From contig OY821747.1 of the NCBI GenBank assembly GCA_963682055.1, positions 12,636,258 through 12,700,257 of the forward strand: DNA of 64,000 nucleotides. Direction: 5' to 3'. The notes beneath the pieces were generated by a model that saw only the letters and a list, made by a program, of their open reading frames with translations, was not told the DNA's origin and ran no database searches. Of the stretch, positions 10,701 through 20,619 are shown in pieces (within the stretch, counting starts at the first letter, position 1; each line of letters begins with the position of its first letter). This DNA is from Primula veris (taxonomy: Eukaryota > Streptophyta > Magnoliopsida > Ericales > Primulaceae). A program made the translations under genes and the position numbers.

Positions 10701-13359
10701 GATGCCCTTCGGACTCAAGAACGCCGGGGCGACCTATCAGAGAATGGTCACCAAGATATTCTCTAAGAACATAGGCCGAACCATGGAGGTCTATATTGAC
10801 GACATGGTGGTAAAAAGCACCCAGGAGAGGGACCACCTATCCGACCTAAGAGAGGTGTTCGAAACTATACGAAGGCATGACCTGAAGCTGAACGCCTCTA
10901 AATGTGCCTTCGGGGTAGGCGCCGGCAAATTCCTAGGGTTCATGGTGACCCATCGCGGCATCGAAGCGAACCCGTCCCAGATCTCTGCCTTGAAAAATTT
11001 GAAAACACCTGAGAAGAGAAGGGACATACAAAAGCTAGCCGGAATGGCTGCCGCTCTCAACCGATTTATTGCCCGGTTCGGGGATCGATGCAAGCCATTC
11101 TTTACGGCCTTGAAAGCTCAGAAGAAATTCGAATGGACCGATGAATGCCGGCGTGCGTTCACCGAGCTGGCTGACTATCTCGGAAGTCCGCCTCTTCTAA
11201 CTAAGCCGGACCCAGGCGATGTCCTTACCCTATACCTGGCCGTGTCGGAGATAGCCGTCAGCGCCGTCCTCATCAAGGAACTCGACAGGGAGCAAAGACC
11301 TATCTATTACGTGAGCAAAACTCTCCTCGATGCCGAGGCTAGGTATACGCCTTTGGAAAAACTCGTCCTAGCCCTCGTCGTGGCCTCACGAAAACTTGCT
11401 CACTATTTCTCTGCACACAGCATTATGGTCTATACTGACCAGCCTGTGCGAGAAATACTCCAAAAGGGGGATCTCTCTCGACGAATGATGAAGTGGGCCT
11501 GCCACTTGAATGCCTACGACATCAGCTATGCGCCGCGAACGTCCGTCAAGGGACAGGCCCTGGCCGACTTCGTGGCAGAATTCACTGGGACGACTCAATG
11601 CCCCGATATCACAGGTTGTGCCCCCGAGACCTGGACCTTGCACGCGGATGGAGCCGCCAATAAGAAAGGGTCCGGCCTCGGCGTCGTACTCCGATCTCCA
11701 CAAGGGGATGTGATCGAGAAGTCGATCCAACTTGGCTTCAGAGCCACCAATAACGAGGCCAAATATGAGGCCGTTATCGCCGGCTTAAAAATGGCCCGAA
11801 GCCTCGGAATCAAAAAGATACTGGTGCATACGGACTCTCAGTTGGTCAGCAGCTAGATTAGTGGTGAGTTTCAGACAAAGGACGGAAGAATGACAAGCTA
11901 CGTGGCCATCGCATCCGGAATACTTCAAAGCTTTGAATGTCAAGAAATCGTCAACATCAACAGAAACGAGAACACTCACGCCGATGCACTAGCGACCCTA
12001 GCCTCGGCCATGAGTGATAAAAAAGAGAGAGCCATCACCATAGAATACGTCCCTTCGCCTAGCATCGAGGCTAGGGCAACAATTAACATGGTGACTGACC
12101 TCCCGCCGGAACCAAGCTGGATGGACCACATAATCGAATACCATCGCTCCGGTGATCTTCCCAATGAGAAGAAAGAGGCCGAGAAAATAAGAAGAACGGC
12201 ACTGGGATTCTGGATAGCTCCCAACGACAAGCTCTATAAAAGATCTTTCTCTGGCCCCTACTTACTCTGCGTCCACCCTGACATGGTAATAAGGGTCATG
12301 GAGGAAATTCACGAAGGAACGTGTGGGAGTCATACCGGGGGCAGATCGCTGGCCAACCGAGCCTTGACCCACGGGTATTGGTGGCCCCTCATGCAGAAGG
12401 ACGCCAAGGCTTTCGTACTCAGGTGCGAGAAGTGTCAGAAGTACGCACCCATACCCCATGCCCCGGCGCAAAAAATGAGCAGCGTAACCTCGCCCTGGCC
12501 CTTTGCATAGTGGGGCATGGATATCGTCGGACCATTCCCCGTGGCCCCGGGGGGAAAGAAGTTCCTCCTCATGGTCACCGATTACTTCTCAAAGTGGGTG
12601 GAGGCCGTGGCCTTAGCAAAAATCACAGAGGCCGAAGTGATACGTTTCCTCTGGAGAGACGTGATCACCAGATTCGGAATCCCCTACTCAATCGTCGCGG
12701 ACAATGGGGGACAGTTCACCGGGGACAAATTAAAAACGATGTATGCAAAGTATCACATCAAGAACTACTATTCGACCTCATCGTACCCCCAATGCAACGG
12801 ACAAGCCGAGGTATCAAACAAGACCGTGCTCGACGGAATCAAGAAGAGGCTAGACGAGTCCAAAGGACGATGGGCTGCAGAACTGCATCACGTCCTTTGG
12901 GCCTACCGAACGACGAGAAGACGGGGCACTCAACAGACACCCTATAGCCTCACTTACGGAATGGAAGCCATCATCCCGTTAGAAATCGGGCTTCCTTCTC
13001 TGAGGACGGACATGGTGGAAAACGGGCTTAATGAAAAGATGATGGGGCTAGAGCTGGACTACGCCGAAGAAAGAAGGGAGGTTGCGGCCATCCGTAACGC
13101 CGAATATAAAAACGAGCTGGGGCGTTCTTATAACAAAAGAGTGAACGCCAGATGTTTCCAAGACGAAGACCTCGTGTTACGAAAAGTAAACAACAACACC
13201 AGGATACAGTCCGACGGCAAGCTAGGCCCCAATTGGGAAGGCCCCTATCGAATCCTCGGTGCAGTAGGGAACGGGGCCTACCTGTTGGGTCGTCTTCCCA
13301 ACGACGTCCCGGTGGACCGACCTTGGAACGTCAACAACCTAAGGAAGTACTACCCGTAG
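7773..13359 (+). pseudogene. gag-pol of element 1, broken by one frameshift and two stops
   Basis: Polyprotein for particle assembly and reverse transcription. The N-terminal part opens at ATG 7773. Between 8083 and 8140 the frame must change to the one that runs from there to 13359; that stretch contains a run of eight C. In the main frame, counting codons from 8335: the retrotransposon gag domain is at about 30-190, a Cys-His knuckle (CEYH..HHTTEC) near 299, aspartic protease (VDQGAS) near 440, reverse transcriptase with YIDDM near 820, RNase H near 965-1090, and a second RNase H-like domain (LHADGAAN) near 1101. TAG at 11854-11856 cuts the second RNase H; TAG at 12508-12510 cuts integrase between its HHCC zinc domain and catalytic core. 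Integrase continues to LRKYYP at 13359. Both stops stand where Gln is expected, consistent with C-to-T change in CAG. Confidence 0.93.
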
Positions 13360-13467
13360 GGCTCGGCCTTTATGACTTTGTGTAAATAAGAATGTGGTAT
13401 AAATTTATGCCTGTGGGCTTTATAAATAAAAACTGCTGTTATTTCAGTTCATTCAAATATTCTCCAA

Positions 13468-13850
13468 GTGTTTCAGAACACGAGCCTATACGGCACCCCG
13501 GTTCATATTTACTTGAATTTTTCAGTTCATTTAAAATTTCTAAGTGTTTCAGAACACGAGCCTATACGGCACCCCGGTTCATATTTACTTGAATTTTTCA
13601 GTTCATTTAAAATTTCTAAGTGTTTCAGAACACGAGCCTATACGGCACCCCGGTTCATAGTTACTTGAATTTTTCAGTTCATTTAAATTCTCCAAGTGTT
13701 TCAGAACACGAGCCTATACGGCACCCCGGTTCATATTTACTTGAATTTTTCAGTTCATTTAAAATTTCTAAGTGTTTCAGAACACGAGCCTATACGGCAC
13801 CCCGGTACATATTTACTTGAATTTTTCAGTTCATTTAAATTCTCTATGTG
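13468..13850 (+). repeat. Tandem array of five 76-bp units behind pol, element 1
   Basis: Units begin at 13468, 13544, 13620, 13696 and 13772, each with GTGTTTCAGAACACGAGCC and then TATACGGCACCCCGGTTCAT. Spacing is exactly 76 bases and copies are nearly identical; a degenerate half unit lies just before (about 13440-13467). The array lies about 110 bases after the pol stop and before the 3' end of the antisense gene. Amplified tandem repeats in this place are known in Retand-type elements. Open frames in it are by-products of the repeat. Confidence 0.95.
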
Positions 13851-14087
13851 TTACTTCGGTTTGCAAGCTATGAATTGTATAAAACGAGCGCCCCAACGCT
13901 GAAGCATTATGGCCCACTCATTTGGGAGCATGTATACATTGTATAAATCACAACGGAAGTATAGAAGTAAAACACAGAAGAATAAAAGACAAGTCCAAAA
14001 TTGTTTTTTCATTTCATTCAATGGAAAGCTATTACATGCTAAGTACAAAAAAGGAAACTACATTGAAAACAAAAGCCTAAATCTACC

Positions 14088-16764
14088 CTAGTTCTGGCTA
14101 GCTCCGTCCTCTTCGTCCGAGAGAGCTCGAGGAGTCAAAGGCACCACATCCGGAATGGGAGCTGAGGGGACGGGAACGATAATATTTTCTACGTTCCATA
14201 CCGGGTGATCCGGTCCCGCCCTCATGAAGGCAGCCACCTCAGACCACCCTTCGACGTAGAAGGAGTTGAAGTCCTTCTGTGTCTTTTGGGCCCAGGCAGC
14301 ATTCAGCTCGGCTTGGCCAGTCTGGACCGCCGCCTTTATTCTGTCGGTTACACCAGCCTCAGCCTCTCTCAGGGCTGCCTCCGCAGCCTGGGCACGCTCC
14401 TCGGCCTCCGTTTTGGCCTTCACGGCTTCGACCCTTCGAGCCTCAACAGTGGCGTTGAGGCCCTCAGCTTTCTCCGCCCTGAGTTGGGCCTCCTCAGACC
14501 TTTTCTGGGCCTCCTCCGCCCTTTTTTGGGCCTCCTCCACGAGCTTGGCACTAGCCTCTGCCTTCGCGGCCCATGACCTCACCAGCTGGCCTTGATGGTA
14601 GACATATTGATTCATCATCAAATAGGCCTACAAGGGAAAAATCAAAACACTTAGCAAAAATATGCGGGAAGAATGTGAAAACATACAAAATAGACTCTAC
14701 ACGTACCTGAGGTATCATGGCCATGGCCGATGTCATGGAGGATGCGAGGTCACGACCTCGGTGATCAGCCTCGACGCTTTGCTGCTGGAGCGCAGCCAAA
14801 GCTAGTAACCCGGCAGATGGGTGAGCCTTCATGATGCTCTTCACACCTGTGGCCGCCTTCACCTCCTCGGGCGTCTGCACAGGCATCCTGTGGGTCGGGG
14901 AGGCAGAACTGGAGCTTGAGCCTTGAGTAGGGCCTTGAGCAAGGCCCGACGTCCCTTTGGGCCCCTCCACGACCTCAACCGCGGATGGGTTGCTCCCACC
15001 GACCTTGGTCCTCTTTTCCCCTTGGAGGGACTTCGTCCCCTCCGCCTTTCTCTTCCCAAGAAGGGCCTTGCGGGCCAGCCGATCGAGTCTGGCCTGGGCT
15101 GCCAAATCGTCCGGGCCAGCCGACTGAGGCAGGATCGCCACTTCCTTCTCCCCTGTCACCACCACATCCCTCTCCTCGGCCTCGACCACTACCCCCTCGG
15201 GCTCCCCCGTCTCAGCAACCTTTTCGACCGCCCCCTCTTCTTCTTCGCCACACCCAACCTCAGCCACCTCAGCTACCTCATCCTCGGCAGCTATCTCTTC
15301 CACCCCCGCCTCCTCCTCAGCCTCTTCATCTGCCTCCTCCTCCTCGTCAGAACGGACTACCTATACAAGCCATACAAGAAAGGAGTTAGAGAAATTAGAG
15401 AAATTAACTAAATCTAGCTAAGTGTAAAAACGAATATTTGAGAAAAACAAGAAGTGACTTACTCTGGTCCTTGAGGTGCCCAAGGCTGGCCCGGAGGGTT
15501 CTGCCTCAGATGGGCTATCTTCTAATCGTAGGGGGCTCCCCACAGCGGGCTCCCTAGAGCTCAAGGGGAGAACCTCTGTCAGAGGCTTCCCATGCACATC
15601 AATATAGGTACGGGTACCGTCCGCCCCCACCCGGTAGTGAAGGACGGTACCATCAGACCGGGTCTCAAAGTGAACCCCGGCCGTTGAAGGAGCGAAGGAG
15701 ACCACCGTCGCCGCCTTCGCCGCCTTCGCCTTACTGCCTGTCTTCAGCTTTGGCTTCGAAGCCTTCTTCGCCACATGCTCCAGACCCCTGGGAGGGAGGG
15801 CTGCCTCGGTACCTTCAACCACCTTGGGAGGGAGGGTCGACTCCAGACCCTTCTCCTTCTCCCACCTTTCCCTGGAGTATCCCACAGGACAGAAGGTCCT
15901 GTGGGGCCACTTGAAGCTGTTCCCCTTGCAGGAGGTGGGGGAGCCACAGATTAGCAGGCGTTCCGCATCGCGTGCCCCCACGTCGGTCCCATCCGGACCC
16001 CACCAATTAAGGGCCACCTCCAACGACTGTATGTTGGGTTCGCCCAGGCCCCCAAGCTTAGAGGCCACGGTGAATTTATTTTCCTTGGTGCTCAGCACCC
16101 TCCCCGGCCTGATCGGGAGAGTTAGATCGTCACGGAGGAGCCAGGGGCCCTCCACCACGACCACGTCTTGTGTGTAACCCCTATTCGAATCGGAGTTACC
16201 CGTGATCAGCTGATTATGAGACCGGCACCTCAGGTAGGGCTGCCGGCTCTTAGATTGGGAGCTTGGCTCGGTCTGCAAAAATTCGTAGCAGGCCAAGAGC
16301 TCCCTAAGCCCCAATGGTTCCGGAATGGCCGGGCCCAACAAGGCACTTAGGGCCTCCATTCCGGCGCAGATGCGGTGCGCTTGCAGAGGCCACTGGCACG
16401 GAAGAGTCTGCGTCCAGGCGCAGAGCTCCGCCAGTAGCTCCGGAATGGGGAGGTGGGTGCCCCCGTATAGAAGAGTAGAGAGGGAGAGAGTTACCATACT
16501 CTTGGGATCAGCCACGATCCCGTTCACCTCGTCCGAGGTCGCACAGGTCCGAAGTCGGAACTCCTCCCCAATGCCGCAGAGTTGACGAAACTCGTCTAGG
16601 TCAGGCCCGTGCTGCCTGACCAGGATACTGTTGTCGTTTACTGCTACGGAGATGGCTGGGTCGATAACCATCGCCCGGAATGGCAAGGCGTTTTCCATCA
16701 CCTCAAGGCGCCGTGGTTGCGGGGCAACCATCGGGCCTTTTCCGGCTCCGTGTTTGATAACCAT
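14088..16764 (-). CDS. Antisense gene of element 1, three exons, about 831 residues
   Basis: Exons on the minus strand: 16764-15463, 15360-14707 and 14627-14088, each a multiple of three, with borders GTAAGT...ATAG and GTACGT...TTGTAG. I chose the ATG at 16764 (MVIKHGAGKG) because the TATA box at 16876-16883 puts the in-frame ATG at 16869 upstream of the expected RNA start. Exon 1 (434 codons) has a globular region with THLPIPELLAELCAW and NWWGPDG; it resembles the domain often annotated as putative gypsy-type transposase in antisense frames of Tat elements. Exon 2 (218 codons) is Glu-rich, then Lys/Ser-rich. Exon 3 (179 codons) opens with a strong Ala/Glu coiled coil (repeated EEAQKRAEEAQKR) and ends LSDEEDGASQN. 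Function is not known. All three exons are open, unlike gag-pol of the same copy. Confidence 0.85.
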
Positions 16765-16875
16765 GATGGTTGGTTGGTTGGTGAAATCTCCTAAGTATGA
16801 AGGAAGAGAGAGAATGGTTTGCTGTGAAAATTTTAGAGAGAGATTGAGAAAGTGAAAATGAATTTTCACTGAGGG

Positions 16876-16883
16876 TATTTATA
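16876..16883 (-). promoter_or_regulatory. TATA box of the antisense gene, element 1
   Basis: TATAAATA on the minus strand, about 112 bases before the chosen ATG. It points away from the 3' LTR and towards pol, so the antisense gene appears to have its own promoter independent of the LTRs. Confidence 0.7.
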
Positions 16884-17260
16884 GACCCCCACCAGAAGAT
16901 GAAAAGACATTTACCAGAAGGTGAAAAGGCAGAACGGCCCATTACACAAACTCCCACAAATGACAGCCGCCACTCAACCCACGCCCTCCACGTGTACAGT
17001 AAGGAGAGGTCGTCTGCCAAGTGTCACCCTTTAGCCGTTTTGGCATTAATGACATTGGAGAAACTGAAAAGACGGAGGCGGCGCCTCATAAATTACAAAA
17101 CTGGCATGCTCCACGTGTAAGAAATCCATGTATGGTTGAACACGTATCAAGAGACGAGTCACGCCGAGGTGCCTCTAGACAGCCAAATATAAAGACGAAA
17201 TGACCGGAGCCCCCGTAAAGTGAGGAAGGTACTCACCGACATTGTCACTAACGACGACTC

Positions 17261-17275
17261 CGGACAGGGAGCTAT
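17261..17275 (+). promoter_or_regulatory. Candidate polypurine tract, element 1
   Basis: CGGACAGGGAGCTAT directly precedes the 3' LTR. Element 2 has TCAGGGAGCACT in the same place, so CAGGGAGC plus four bases is shared by both. It is short for a polypurine tract, hence the modest confidence. Confidence 0.45.
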
Positions 17276-17968
17276 TGGCGAGGGAATGTCAGTGTCCCCT
17301 CGTCCGGACCGATATCACCACGGAAACGAACAAACCGGGGCCCTATACAGTGGATGTCTCACCACCCCGGCTCATTACCAAACGGGGTGAAGCTAGGCCG
17401 GCCCAAAGAAGCGTGTCGAGTACGCTTCCCCAATTAACGCTGCTGCTCCCCTAGGGGACCCTCCTGGCGTTTCATCGACGTGGCCCAATCACAGGTCACC
17501 TCCCTGTGGGCCCCGGAAGAGCACAGTACCCTTGTCAGAGTCATAAATGACCTGACGCCGTTGGAACAACATCTTACAGTACAGTGATCCAAGGGCTAAT
17601 ACGCCTCTGATCACACTATAAATACCCCCACTAATACCACTTAGAGGGGACGCACAAATAGAGAGAGGAGAGATAAAGCTTAAACAACCCGGACCCCCAG
17701 AACACTGCCTGTACCACTCGATACAACGATCTGTAACCGGCCCGATCCCTCACCCTTAATTATATTCCTACTTTCAGTTAACACCGATACTGACTTGATC
17801 GTTGGAGAGGGAAAACCTGGTACCAACCCCGGGCCCCTGTTTGTTTCTTGCGCAGGCACGAAGGCCACCTCATCACAATAGCCGACGTAAACTACTCCGG
17901 ATACCGCGGAAGATCGGAGCCGACACGAATTGATTAAGCCGAGCTTGGGAAGAAAATCAGGCTCGCCA
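17276..17968 (+). repeat. 3' LTR of element 1 (693 bp)
   Basis: Same length as 7019-7711, with four substitutions by eye and no indels. TATAAATA lies at 17617-17624. It is followed by the second CAAGT (17969-17973), where host sequence resumes. Confidence 0.96.
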
Positions 17969-18245
17969 CAAGTCTTTCCTGTATAACTGTATTTTAAGGT
18001 GAAATGAAGTATAAACTATGGTAACTTATGTAAAGTGTTTCTGATCCGATGTTCCTTACATTTAAAAAAGTTGGTATTGTTGCTCCAACTACTCAAGTTG
18101 ATTATATCTCCAAACTGATGGTAAACATTAATATTAGATTTATCCAATCCACAATAATAGTTTAATTTGGTGTTTTGACTCTATCTCAAAATAATAGTTT
18201 AATTTATTTTTATCCAATTTGTATTTTAAAAGTTTTAGTTTCTCG

Positions 18246-18555
18246 TATACCTCTATTATAGGTAGGATGACGTGACTGCTTCGTTGAGCCGTGTCACTGA
18301 ATTGCGAGCTCTAAGTGGACCATTTTTGGTTAGCAGTGATACGGGATGAACCGAAAGCTGGATTTATGGTGTCCAACTGTACGCTAACCCTATTACCCAA
18401 AAAAGGTTTTTATCGATTAATACAGCATCATTATGGTCATGGAAGTTGAAATCCGTTAAGCAATGTTTAACAACCCATGTGCTGAATCAACTAGTATCAA
18501 AATTGAATGGCGTTGAAACGCGTGACCTATACTCGTCCGTCATGGTAGTGACCAG
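18246..18555 (+). pseudogene. Decayed 25S/26S rRNA gene fragment
   Basis: About 310 bases follow plant 25S rRNA from memory in order and orientation: ATAGGTAGGATGACGTGACT, GTTGAGCCGTGTCACTGAAT, CTAAGTGGACCATTTTTGGT, GGGATGAACCGAAAGCTGG, GGTCATGGAAGTTGAAATCC, and GCGTGACCTATACTCGTCCG. Most differences from the functional gene are C-to-T or G-to-A at former CpG/CHG sites, plus a small deletion after TTTTTGGTTAGCAG. It is a fragment inside AT-rich DNA, not an rDNA repeat, and cannot make rRNA. Confidence 0.85.
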
Positions 18556-18576
18556 TTTAAGTTTTTTACAAGTCAT

Positions 18577-18768
18577 CATTACTTAGAATATTTTTTAAAG
18601 TTTATTTACATACTTATTAATTACTACAACTAACTCTAAACAACTTTGTTAATGAAAATCTTATCGCAAATCATGGATATCATTACTTAGAATATTTTTG
18701 AAAGTTTATTTACATACTTATTAATTACTACAACTAACTTTAAACAAAATTTTTAATGAAAATCATCA
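18577..18768 (+). repeat. Direct tandem duplication, period 104 bp
   Basis: CATTACTTAGAATATTTTT starts at 18577 and again at 18681, and the copies continue alike through TTATTTACATACTTATTAAT and ACTACAACTAACT to about 18768. It begins 20-odd bases after the rRNA fragment. Confidence 0.85.
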
Positions 18769-18989
18769 ATAAGATTATCATGATAGGACAGTAATTTTTT
18801 TTAAAAAGTAAAAAAAAAAAAAGAAGCTATGGGGGTTATTATAGTAATTATAAGAGCATCCGCATTTGGTTACTCAAAACATATTTTCCCTTAAAATTTG
18901 ATGATTATGGTATAAAAAGTGACATGCATCAGAAACCATATAAATTACCTAAATGTAAGAAAACACAAAATTGATACCCTAGATTAATA

Positions 18990-19181
18990 CTTACTCTGTT
19001 CCTAAACAAATGTCTCATACGAAAATACGTATAACTTTAACCGATAATTTTTTCATATTTAGATTGCCGGAAAAAATTATTTCAAAAGTTAATCACGTAG
19101 TTTATTTCAAAAATCATTTCGGTAATTTTGATGGTAAAAGTTGTATTTTCGTAGGAGTTATTTGTTTAGAGACGGAGGAAG
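18990..19181. mobile_element. Stowaway-like MITE, 192 bp
   Basis: Imperfect terminal inverted repeats (left CTTACTCTGTTCCTAAACAA, right end reading CTTCCTCCGTCTCTAAACAA on the minus strand) flanked by TA at 18988-18989 and 19182-19183. The CTCCGTCYCTAAACAAAT terminus and TA target are typical of Stowaway (Tc1/mariner) MITEs. The interior has no coding capacity. Confidence 0.85.
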
Positions 19182-19504
19182 TATAATAGTAATAAACTAT
19201 CATGGGTCCACATTTTTGTGTTTGTAATATTGTTATGATTATTAAAATATAATAAAAAAATAAAAATAATAATACAGGATTATTATAATAAAATTAATAA
19301 TAAATATGTAATTTTATGTAAATATAAATAGATAAAATGAGTTAAATGTGATAAAATGTTTGGAATAGGTTGTGCGGAGGCTGTGAGCAATACAAACTGA
19401 GCTATCTACTTGTCTGCTTACCAGTAAAAAAGAGTACAAAAAAATACTAAAATAAACAAACAAATATAAATATAGATATAGATATACTATACTATAATAC
19501 TACA

Positions 19505-19545
19505 ATATAGATATAGATATAGATATAGATATAGAGAGAGAGAGA
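19505..19545. repeat. Microsatellite (ATATAG)n followed by (GA)n
   Basis: GATATAGATATAGATATAG runs into GAGAGAGAGAGA. It lies about 1.1 kb before the MCA start codon and near its probable transcription start, since GA-rich leader sequence (GGGAGAGAGAGACAGAG) follows. Confidence 0.85.
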
Positions 19546-20032
19546 CAAATCACACCGAAGCTCTTTTAGTTAGGGAGAGAGAGACAGAGAATTAGTGTTC
19601 TTGTTTGGTGGGTCACTAAAAAAAAGAAGAAAAAAACTCATTTCTTTATTTACCCAAAACAAATGCCTGCTCATTTCACAAATCTATAAAAATTCTCTCC
19701 AAAACAACATTTTCAAGAGTACCCATTTTTACTTATATACATTATTATATACCTTTTTCATTTACTTGTATTTTGCATGTTATATTGGTGTCCTTTTTGT
19801 GAAATTTACCCAAAAAATGTCTTCTTTCTGAATTTACCACATTTTTATTTATACACATTATATCCCTTTTTTATTATCTGCCTACAGCATTTAATTGTGG
19901 CTTTTCCGGTCACCGGGTAATTTTTCGGAGCTTTAACTGTTTATCTTTTGCTATAGATTTAGCTTTTTAAAGATCTGGTCAAGAAGATATTCTTTTTCTT
20001 TTCACTTTTACTTTTTCCAAAAAATAGTCAAG

Positions 20033-20508
20033 GTGAGTAATGGTAGACTGTTTTTATTTAACTTAATTTTTAAGAAAAAAGGGCCCAATTTCTGAATGTA
20101 AATTGCAGATGACATAAAGATCTCTGATTTTCGGACGCCCTCCGAGAATTTTGTGAAACAGTTGAAATCAGCATTTGCATAATTTGTATTGACATTTTAA
20201 TTACTTTTTGCAATTCCTAGTAGGTACTTATTAATTATTACTCTCTCCGTTCCAATTTAATTGTACTTCTTGCAATTTTGACCGTCTAAGAGCTAGTATC
20301 AAAATTGTTAAAATGAAAATATTACTCATATAATTTAACATTTGAAGAGTATATTACTAACTTTTGAAATATTTCATTTCAACAATTTAGGCTAGTATGC
20401 TATAGAGGACAAATAAATGGAAATGGAAGGAGTATTAGCTTAAAGATAGTCAAGATGAGTCATGGATTATCCTCCACTTTTCACTGAATTTATGAATTTC
20501 ATTTGCAG
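20033..20508 (+). other. Probable 5' UTR intron region of the MCA gene
   Basis: A good donor (AAG|GTGAGTAATG, about 20033) and two acceptors, AATTGCAG before ATGACATAAAG (about 20109) and TTTGCAG before ATGGCACAAAG (about 20508), lie upstream of the coding start. A spliced leader is therefore likely. The Stowaway-like MITE at 20241-20432 would sit inside the longer intron. Confidence 0.45.
20241..20432. mobile_element. Second Stowaway-like MITE, 192 bp
   Basis: Left end CTCTCTCCGTTCCAATTTAA, right end reading CTCCTTCCATTTCCATTTAT on the minus strand, flanked by TA at 20239-20240 and 20433-20434. Same length as the MITE at 18990 but a different interior, so another family. It lies in the leader region of the MCA gene. 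Confidence 0.8.
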
Positions 20509-20619
20509 ATGGCACAAAGTCCCTTGTAAAATATTGTGAATAGTTCAAGTCGGGAACCCTTGATTCTTGTACTTATTACGGAATTATTAATAGCGTAAGG
20601 GGTAGGGAAGAAAAGGAAA

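Larger units (their letters stand above)
7019..17968 (+). mobile_element. Element 1: complete Ty3/gypsy LTR retrotransposon, Tat type, 10,950 bp
   Basis: The element is bounded by 693-bp LTRs that begin TGGCGAGG and end CTCGCCA, inside a CAAGT target duplication. Order on the plus strand: 5' LTR, primer-binding site, gag, protease, reverse transcriptase, RNase H, a second RNase H-like domain, integrase, a 76-bp tandem array, an antisense gene, and the 3' LTR. Gag-protease-RT-RNaseH-integrase order marks Ty3/gypsy. The extra RNase H domain and the long 3' region with an antisense gene are known marks of the plant Tat lineage (Retand, Grande, Ogre relatives). LTRs differ at four sites by eye, so insertion is recent. 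Gag-pol is broken, so this copy is non-autonomous although structurally whole. Confidence 0.96.

Noticed and set aside
13392..13902. Several overlapping plus-strand frames repeating SEHEPIRHPGSYLLEFFSSF
   Set aside because: The 76-bp period shifts frame by one base per unit, so every frame opens in turn. They are by-products of the tandem array.
15684..16585. Pro-rich plus-strand frames opposite the antisense gene of element 1
   Set aside because: They are shadows of the GC-rich coding exons on the minus strand and show no domain; the minus frame has splice sites and a promoter.
16765..16869. Longer N-terminus (35 residues) of the element 1 antisense protein
   Set aside because: The TATA box at 16876-16883 would place the RNA start downstream of ATG 16869.
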